A stretch of 20,615 nt of DNA, from contig CAJWGQ010000027.1 in NCBI GenBank assembly GCA_913041025.1, forward strand, positions 1 to 20,615, written 5' to 3'. The position numbers and the translations under genes were made by a program. Under the pieces are notes generated by a model, which was not told the DNA's origin, did not search any database, and saw only the letters and a program-made list of their open reading frames with translations. Shown piece after piece: positions 16,843 through 20,615 of the stretch. Source of the DNA: an uncultured Gammaproteobacteria bacterium (GTDB taxonomy: Bacteria; Pseudomonadota; Gammaproteobacteria; Pseudomonadales; Azotimanducaceae_A). Position 1 is the first letter of the stretch. Each line of letters begins with the position of its first letter.

Positions 16843-17355
16843 GTGCGCAAAAAATTTCTAACCCAAGGCTTTACTCTAGTAGAAGTACTGATAGTCGTTG
16901 CTTTGATAGCCATAACTATGAGTTTGGTTTTACCAGATTATTTTGGCGTGAGCCAAAGACAACAAGTACAGGGTTTGGCCGAAGACCTTCGAAATAAAAT
17001 CGAACTTGCTAGAGATAAGGCGCTACAACAAAATCAAGAGTGGGGGCTGGACATCGACAAAGATTCTATAACCTTTTCCACGCTTGATGTCCTAAATCAG
17101 CAGTGGACCCCTCTGTCAGACCGTCCCTTCAATACATTCAGTTTTTCAGACACAGCAGTAATTTCTCTAAATGTCGAAAATCACTCTGTGCCGGTCAGCT
17201 ATGAAAACGAGGAATTGCCAAGCTTAATTATATTTTCTAGTGGAGAGGTCTCCCCGTTTGAAATTGAAATACGTTCGTTGGCAAGCACGCAACAAATTTG
17301 GGTGCTTTCGTCTGACGGACTATCTCAAACAACAATAGAGTATTCAGAGATATAA
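16843..17355 (+). CDS. gspH: Minor pseudopilin GspH
   Basis: A tip-region pseudopilin (170-residue precursor) in the position expected after gspG. Leader MRKKFLTQG, cleavage before Phe10, Glu14 at +5 (FTLVEVLIVVALIAITMSLV), then a GspH-like C-terminal domain with LAEDLRNKIELARDKALQQ, a common helix in GspH/FimT proteins. The start is GTG 16843, only 5 bases after the gspG stop, so it probably depends on translational coupling. The body is diverged; assignment rests on the helix pattern and gene order. Confidence 0.88.
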   Translation: MRKKFLTQGFTLVEVLIVVALIAITMSLVLPDYFGVSQRQQVQGLAEDLRNKIELARDKALQQNQEWGLDIDKDSITFSTLDVLNQQWTPLSDRPFNTFSFSDTAVISLNVENHSVPVSYENEELPSLIIFSSGEVSPFEIEIRSLASTQQIWVLSSDGLSQTTIEYSEI

Positions 17356-17732
17356 TGAGAGGATTCACGCTAATAGAGATGTTAATCGCAATGGTCGTCA
17401 TCGCTGTGGTTGGTATTTCTATCTCTTCTGCAATCGGAAACATAGCCCAGCAAACCTTTTCACTGGAAAGGCGAACAGTCGCACACTGGGTTGCGCAAAA
17501 TCATATATCCCGTATTCGCCTCCGTAAGTACGTCGAACCACAGTCTTTAAAAGCTGGCAATGAGTACTCTCGAGCATACATGGGCAACCGAGATTGGGAA
17601 CTACAAACAGAAGTTACCGGCACTCAAATTCCGACACTCAAACGAGTTGAAGTAAAGGTTTATGAACTTGATAAAGCAGGCGACGTAACAGGGCCTTTCG
17701 ATCGAACAGTAGCATTCATTGGAGCTAATTGA
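17355..17732 (+). CDS. gspI: Minor pseudopilin GspI
   Basis: A minor pseudopilin of the tip complex with GspJ and GspK (125-residue precursor). The leader is only three residues (MRG), with cleavage before Phe4 and Glu8 at +5 (FTLIEMLIAMVVIAVVGISI). The mature part has the GspI pattern WVAQNHISRIRL and ends with VEVKVYELD. The ATG at 17355 shares one base with the gspH TAA (TAATG), showing stop-start coupling. Confidence 0.92.
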   Translation: MRGFTLIEMLIAMVVIAVVGISISSAIGNIAQQTFSLERRTVAHWVAQNHISRIRLRKYVEPQSLKAGNEYSRAYMGNRDWELQTEVTGTQIPTLKRVEVKVYELDKAGDVTGPFDRTVAFIGAN

Positions 17733-18338
17733 GTGAAGAAAAACATATCAGGCTTCACCCTGATTGAGATATTAGTAGCTCTTTTTATATTTGGGATTAT
17801 AGGAATTGTTAGTGGGCAACTCTTAACCCAGACCCTTTCTTCTCATAAAGCCTTGAGTCTAAAAGGTGAGCGTCTTCAGGAATTGCACAGAGGATTGCAG
17901 ATTCTTCAAAGAGATATCTTACAGTTTGTGGATCGCCCGATAAGAAATGGTTACGGCGAAACAAGAGAAGCTTTCTTAATCGGCTTAGATGGAACACTGG
18001 AATTGACTAGGAGCGGCTGGAGAAACCCGTTGGGCTATGCTCGTTCTGAAGTTCAAAGAGTCGCATATACATGGCAAGACAAGAAATTAATCAGAGGATA
18101 TTGGAATGAGCTGGATCGCGCGGTCATATCTGAACCAAACTATCAAACATTGTTTGAGGATATCGAAAGGGCAGAATTTTACGCAGTTGATGGGAGGGGC
18201 AACGAACACATGACATGGACTAGCGGCAACAAAAACCAAAATGACCCACTTGACCGTATAGTGGCTATAGTGGTCCGTATTGAGATGGAGCCCGAATATT
18301 TCGTCGAAAGGATTTGGGAATTACCTTTTGCATTATAG
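17733..18338 (+). CDS. gspJ: Minor pseudopilin GspJ
   Basis: A minor pseudopilin (201-residue precursor). Leader MKKNISG, cleavage before Phe8, Glu12 at +5 (FTLIEILVALFIFGIIGIVS). The block ELHRGLQILQRDILQFVDRP, with GWRNPLGYARSEVQRVAYTW further on, is strongly typical of GspJ, and the end (YFVERIWELPFAL) also fits. The start is GTG 17733, directly after the gspI TGA; GGAG lies upstream. Its 3' end overlaps the proposed gspK start by 11 bases. Confidence 0.94.
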   Translation: MKKNISGFTLIEILVALFIFGIIGIVSGQLLTQTLSSHKALSLKGERLQELHRGLQILQRDILQFVDRPIRNGYGETREAFLIGLDGTLELTRSGWRNPLGYARSEVQRVAYTWQDKKLIRGYWNELDRAVISEPNYQTLFEDIERAEFYAVDGRGNEHMTWTSGNKNQNDPLDRIVAIVVRIEMEPEYFVERIWELPFAL

Positions 18339-19299
18339 TAAGCAAAAAAATCAATCGGGTTTAGCGCTGGTGAGTGTATTGCTAGTCATATTTGTATTGG
18401 TGGCAGTGACGGGGCGCCTAACCAGCAGTCATAATCTTGTTGTGAGCAGACATGCCAACACTTTTGAACATAATCAGGCTGTACAATACTTATTCGGGGC
18501 TGAGTCTATGGCTAAAGAAGCGCTCTACAACGACTACTTAACGACTGGTAGCAAAATCGATCACTTAGGTGAAATCTGGGCGAGCAACATTATGCCATTT
18601 GAATTAGATGAAGGTGGCTTCTTGGAAATTCATGTCAATGACCTAAACGCCTGCGTGAATCTAAACAATGTGCTGTCTGAAACCAGCAAAGAGTCCATAA
18701 AAACGGTAAATAAACTATTACTGACCCTTGGCTTACCGACTGAAATAGAGGATCTTTGGAGAGACTGGATCGACAAGGACTCCGAAGTTAAGAGCCTAGG
18801 CGCGGAAGACATGGATTACGCCTCGAATCAAATACCCTACAGAACCGCGAACCGGATAGTGATCAACTTTTCAGAATTAATGCTGCTGAAATCAATCAGC
18901 GCCGAAAATCTGTCTGTACTAAGTCGATATGCGTGCTTGGTACCCGATTCCAATTCTCAAATCAATGTCAACACGGCACCTGCTGAGGTTTTACAAGTAT
19001 TATCAGAAAACGCATCTGTTTCAGAACTGGTAACGTTAACAGAAACACAAAGAGCATTTGAAAGCCCGGAACAATTTGTTCAGTCTTTTCCGAAGTTTCA
19101 GAAAGCACTAGGTAAAATAACTACTAGCAGCATGTATTTCGAGATGAGCGCTCAAGCAAAGGTTGGGAATACCCTAGTTTCCTTATCCTCATTAATCTAT
19201 AGAAACCCCAAAGATGGAAAGATCTCAATTCTAAAACGAGATTTTGGTAAACTCTTTACCTCAAAAATCGAAATCGAGACTGAAATCCAAAGTATTTAA
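18328..19299 (+). CDS. gspK: Minor pseudopilin GspK
   Basis: The large tip pseudopilin (323 residues by this start). I chose TTG 18328 because it gives a normal short basic leader MHYSKQKNQSG before LALVSVLLVIFVLVAVTG, with GGGA 8-9 bases upstream. A more distant TTG at 18280 would give a leader about 16 residues longer. Position +5 is Ser, consistent with GspK being the pseudopilin that lacks the conserved Glu. The mature protein shows DLNACVNLNN, WRDWIDKDSEVKSLGAEDMDY (family acidic/metal-binding region) and INVNTAPAEVLQVLS. The gene overlaps gspJ by 11 bases and is coupled to gspL by TAATG. Confidence 0.92.
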   Translation: MHYSKQKNQSGLALVSVLLVIFVLVAVTGRLTSSHNLVVSRHANTFEHNQAVQYLFGAESMAKEALYNDYLTTGSKIDHLGEIWASNIMPFELDEGGFLEIHVNDLNACVNLNNVLSETSKESIKTVNKLLLTLGLPTEIEDLWRDWIDKDSEVKSLGAEDMDYASNQIPYRTANRIVINFSELMLLKSISAENLSVLSRYACLVPDSNSQINVNTAPAEVLQVLSENASVSELVTLTETQRAFESPEQFVQSFPKFQKALGKITTSSMYFEMSAQAKVGNTLVSLSSLIYRNPKDGKISILKRDFGKLFTSKIEIETEIQSI

Positions 19300-20555
19300 T
19301 GAAGCATCTATTTATTAAATTTGTTTCTGTTCCAGAGCCTAATAAAGAAGAATCTTTTGAAGTGCTGATAGACTGGGCGATACTAGACAACACAAAGACA
19401 TTGATCGGCAGCGGTAATACGGATGCCCGTGGGCTCATGGATTTATCGGATCTTAACAATCAATGGGCTACCGATTATCAGATAACAATATTGCTTCCAA
19501 ACGACTGGTCAGTGGTGACGTCCTTTAATGTTCCAGGCAGAAATGCTGCACAAATCACAAAAGCACTTCCTTTTTTGGCTGAGGAATTTGTTTCTTCCGA
19601 TGTCGAAAATCTCCACATAGCCACTGAAAAAATTAGGGTAGGGCAACCTACACTTTGCCATCTAATCGAGAAGTCAATTTTGTCCAAATGCCTTAAATTT
19701 TTGGATTTTTGTGGAATTACTGGTACTCGAGTAATTCTACTTTCCGATTTGATGCGCAAATTGGAGAAGACAGCAAATATTTTTCTTATAGATGACGACA
19801 TATTATTGAAAACACCTCAAAGTGCTATTCAAGTCCATCGATCCAACTTAATTACGGCCTTAAATAGCTTAAAAGAAGAATACACGACGATTTATCAAGA
19901 CAATTACTCTCTGTCTGAGCTTGAGCTAAGCGAGCTTGAGCTCAAAGTAGAGCTCTCCGGCCCAGGGCAACAAAAGGAGGACAAAGAATGGGTCTCTTTA
20001 TTAGGTCAATTTAATGAAAAAAATTGTGTGAATTTGCTGCAAGGAGAATTCAAAGTTGCGGCTCCAAGAATATCCACAAGCGGTGAGATTGGTTCGCTAT
20101 TGAAGGTTGCGGGCATATGCTTTCTGATGATCGCCAGTTTCTTTCTTACAGAGGGAATCTGGGCAGGATATAGATCTAACAACTATAGCGAAGAAGCTTT
20201 TAAAGCCTACCTATCGATATTTCCTAATGAATCTAAACCAATAACGAACAACGCACTGCTCAGAAGGGTCAATGCAAAACTAAATCGGACACTCGATGAC
20301 GACTCCTCTCTAGACTTTCTGGATAGGATAGACATTGTTTCTAGAACTTTCCCCAAAAACGGCTCTATCATCAATTTTAGTTACAATGCTGATACCCAGG
20401 AATTAGTAATGGTTTCACTTTTAGAAAATTATGATGCTCTCGATCTACTTAAGCAGAATCTTTTACAGTTTAATTTACAATTGGAAACGAATAATGCGGA
20501 AGAAGAACAGGGTAAAGTAAGAGCTAGACTTAGAATAAAAGATGGCTCTAAATGA
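19299..20555 (+). CDS. gspL: Type II secretion inner-membrane protein GspL
   Basis: A bitopic protein (418 residues) that recruits GspE to the membrane and pairs with GspM. The N-terminal actin-like cytoplasmic domain includes ITILLPNDWSVVTSFNVPG and ALPFLAEEFV, and NLLQGEFKV (~245-253) is the family hallmark just before the membrane segment (~267-289). The periplasmic domain follows. Residues 206-215 are a tandem SELEL repeat. The ATG at 19299 shares a base with the gspK stop (TAATG), and its own stop overlaps the next ATG (ATGA). The N-terminal half is more diverged than in model proteins. Confidence 0.93.
   Translation: MKHLFIKFVSVPEPNKEESFEVLIDWAILDNTKTLIGSGNTDARGLMDLSDLNNQWATDYQITILLPNDWSVVTSFNVPGRNAAQITKALPFLAEEFVSSDVENLHIATEKIRVGQPTLCHLIEKSILSKCLKFLDFCGITGTRVILLSDLMRKLEKTANIFLIDDDILLKTPQSAIQVHRSNLITALNSLKEEYTTIYQDNYSLSELELSELELKVELSGPGQQKEDKEWVSLLGQFNEKNCVNLLQGEFKVAAPRISTSGEIGSLLKVAGICFLMIASFFLTEGIWAGYRSNNYSEEAFKAYLSIFPNESKPITNNALLRRVNAKLNRTLDDDSSLDFLDRIDIVSRTFPKNGSIINFSYNADTQELVMVSLLENYDALDLLKQNLLQFNLQLETNNAEEEQGKVRARLRIKDGSK
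19914..19943 (+). repeat. Tandem 15-base repeat inside gspL
   Basis: Two adjacent 5-codon units, both encoding Ser-Glu-Leu-Glu-Leu (residues 206-215). The core GAGCTTGAGCT occurs at 19917-19927 and again at 19932-19942. The copies differ in synonymous bases at the unit ends, so the duplication is not brand new. It lies in the cytoplasmic domain. Confidence 0.7.
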
Positions 20556-20615
20556 TTGATTTTTCAAAGTATAAATTAGTTAATTCTAGGATCGGTATCG
20601 TCATCACTGACTGGT
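20552..20615 (+). CDS. Probable GspM, 5' end only (3' partial)
   Basis: An ATG at 20552 overlaps the gspL TGA by four bases. The open frame MIDFSKYKLVNSRIGIVITD runs to the window edge. Only 21 residues are visible, too few for a domain call. gspM follows gspL in known type II operons, and the coupled start supports a real gene. Confidence 0.55.
   Translation, partial: MIDFSKYKLVNSRIGIVITDW

Noticed and set aside
18280..18327. TTG 18280 as the gspK start
   Set aside because: It gives an over-long, non-basic leader for a pseudopilin; TTG 18328 gives a normal leader and an upstream GGGA.
1..20615. tRNA, rRNA, CRISPR array, insertion sequence or prophage genes
   Set aside because: No such structure, repeat array, transposase or integrase is visible on either strand; nearly all sequence is explained by housekeeping-type genes.

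Overview
This is a chromosomal segment of a gammaproteobacterium, probably a marine heterotroph. The evidence is the gene content (a type II secretion operon of the E-F-G-H-I-J-K-L order, ETF/ETF-quinone oxidoreductase, 67K-type SppA, DUF1285) and the moderate, slightly AT-rich composition. I cannot name the genus from sequence alone. There are no rRNA, tRNA, CRISPR or insertion-sequence features. Coding density is very high, and about half of the genes start with TTG or GTG.

Layout. (a) 1-566: the end of a glutathione-reductase-type gene, whose first ~210 bases do not look like that family and may be a chimeric join. (b) 593-3687: a secreted alkaline phosphatase followed by an AGCS-family sodium:alanine/glycine symporter, on the same strand and probably co-transcribed. 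(c) 3673-5490 (minus): the membrane protease SppA, whose 3' end overlaps the symporter's. (d) 5555-8462 (plus): a compact three-gene run of a MurF-family Mur ligase, a MoaA-like radical SAM enzyme and a DUF1285 protein, away from both the cell-wall (dcw) and the molybdopterin genes. (e) 8468-12526: ETF-quinone oxidoreductase (minus), divergent from etfB-etfA (plus). The ~220-base region between them carries back-to-back promoter-like sequences and two perfect inverted repeats. A small basic protein with two AP2-like half repeats follows etfA. (f) 12535-13545 (minus): aspartate carbamoyltransferase. (g) 13676-20615 (plus): a tightly coupled type II secretion operon, gspE to gspL plus the first codons of a probable gspM, running off the window. 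gspC and gspD are not upstream.

How the genes work together. The Etf pair collects electrons from acyl-CoA and other dehydrogenases and passes them to ETF-QO and then to ubiquinone. The Gsp proteins form the ATPase, inner-membrane platform and pseudopilus of a secretion machine that could export Sec/Tat-delivered enzymes. The exported phosphatase lies in the same window, but nothing in the sequence shows it is a substrate. The most intriguing group is the Mur-ligase/MoaA-like/DUF1285 run, which may be a dedicated pathway rather than displaced housekeeping genes. That is a hypothesis, not a demonstrated system.
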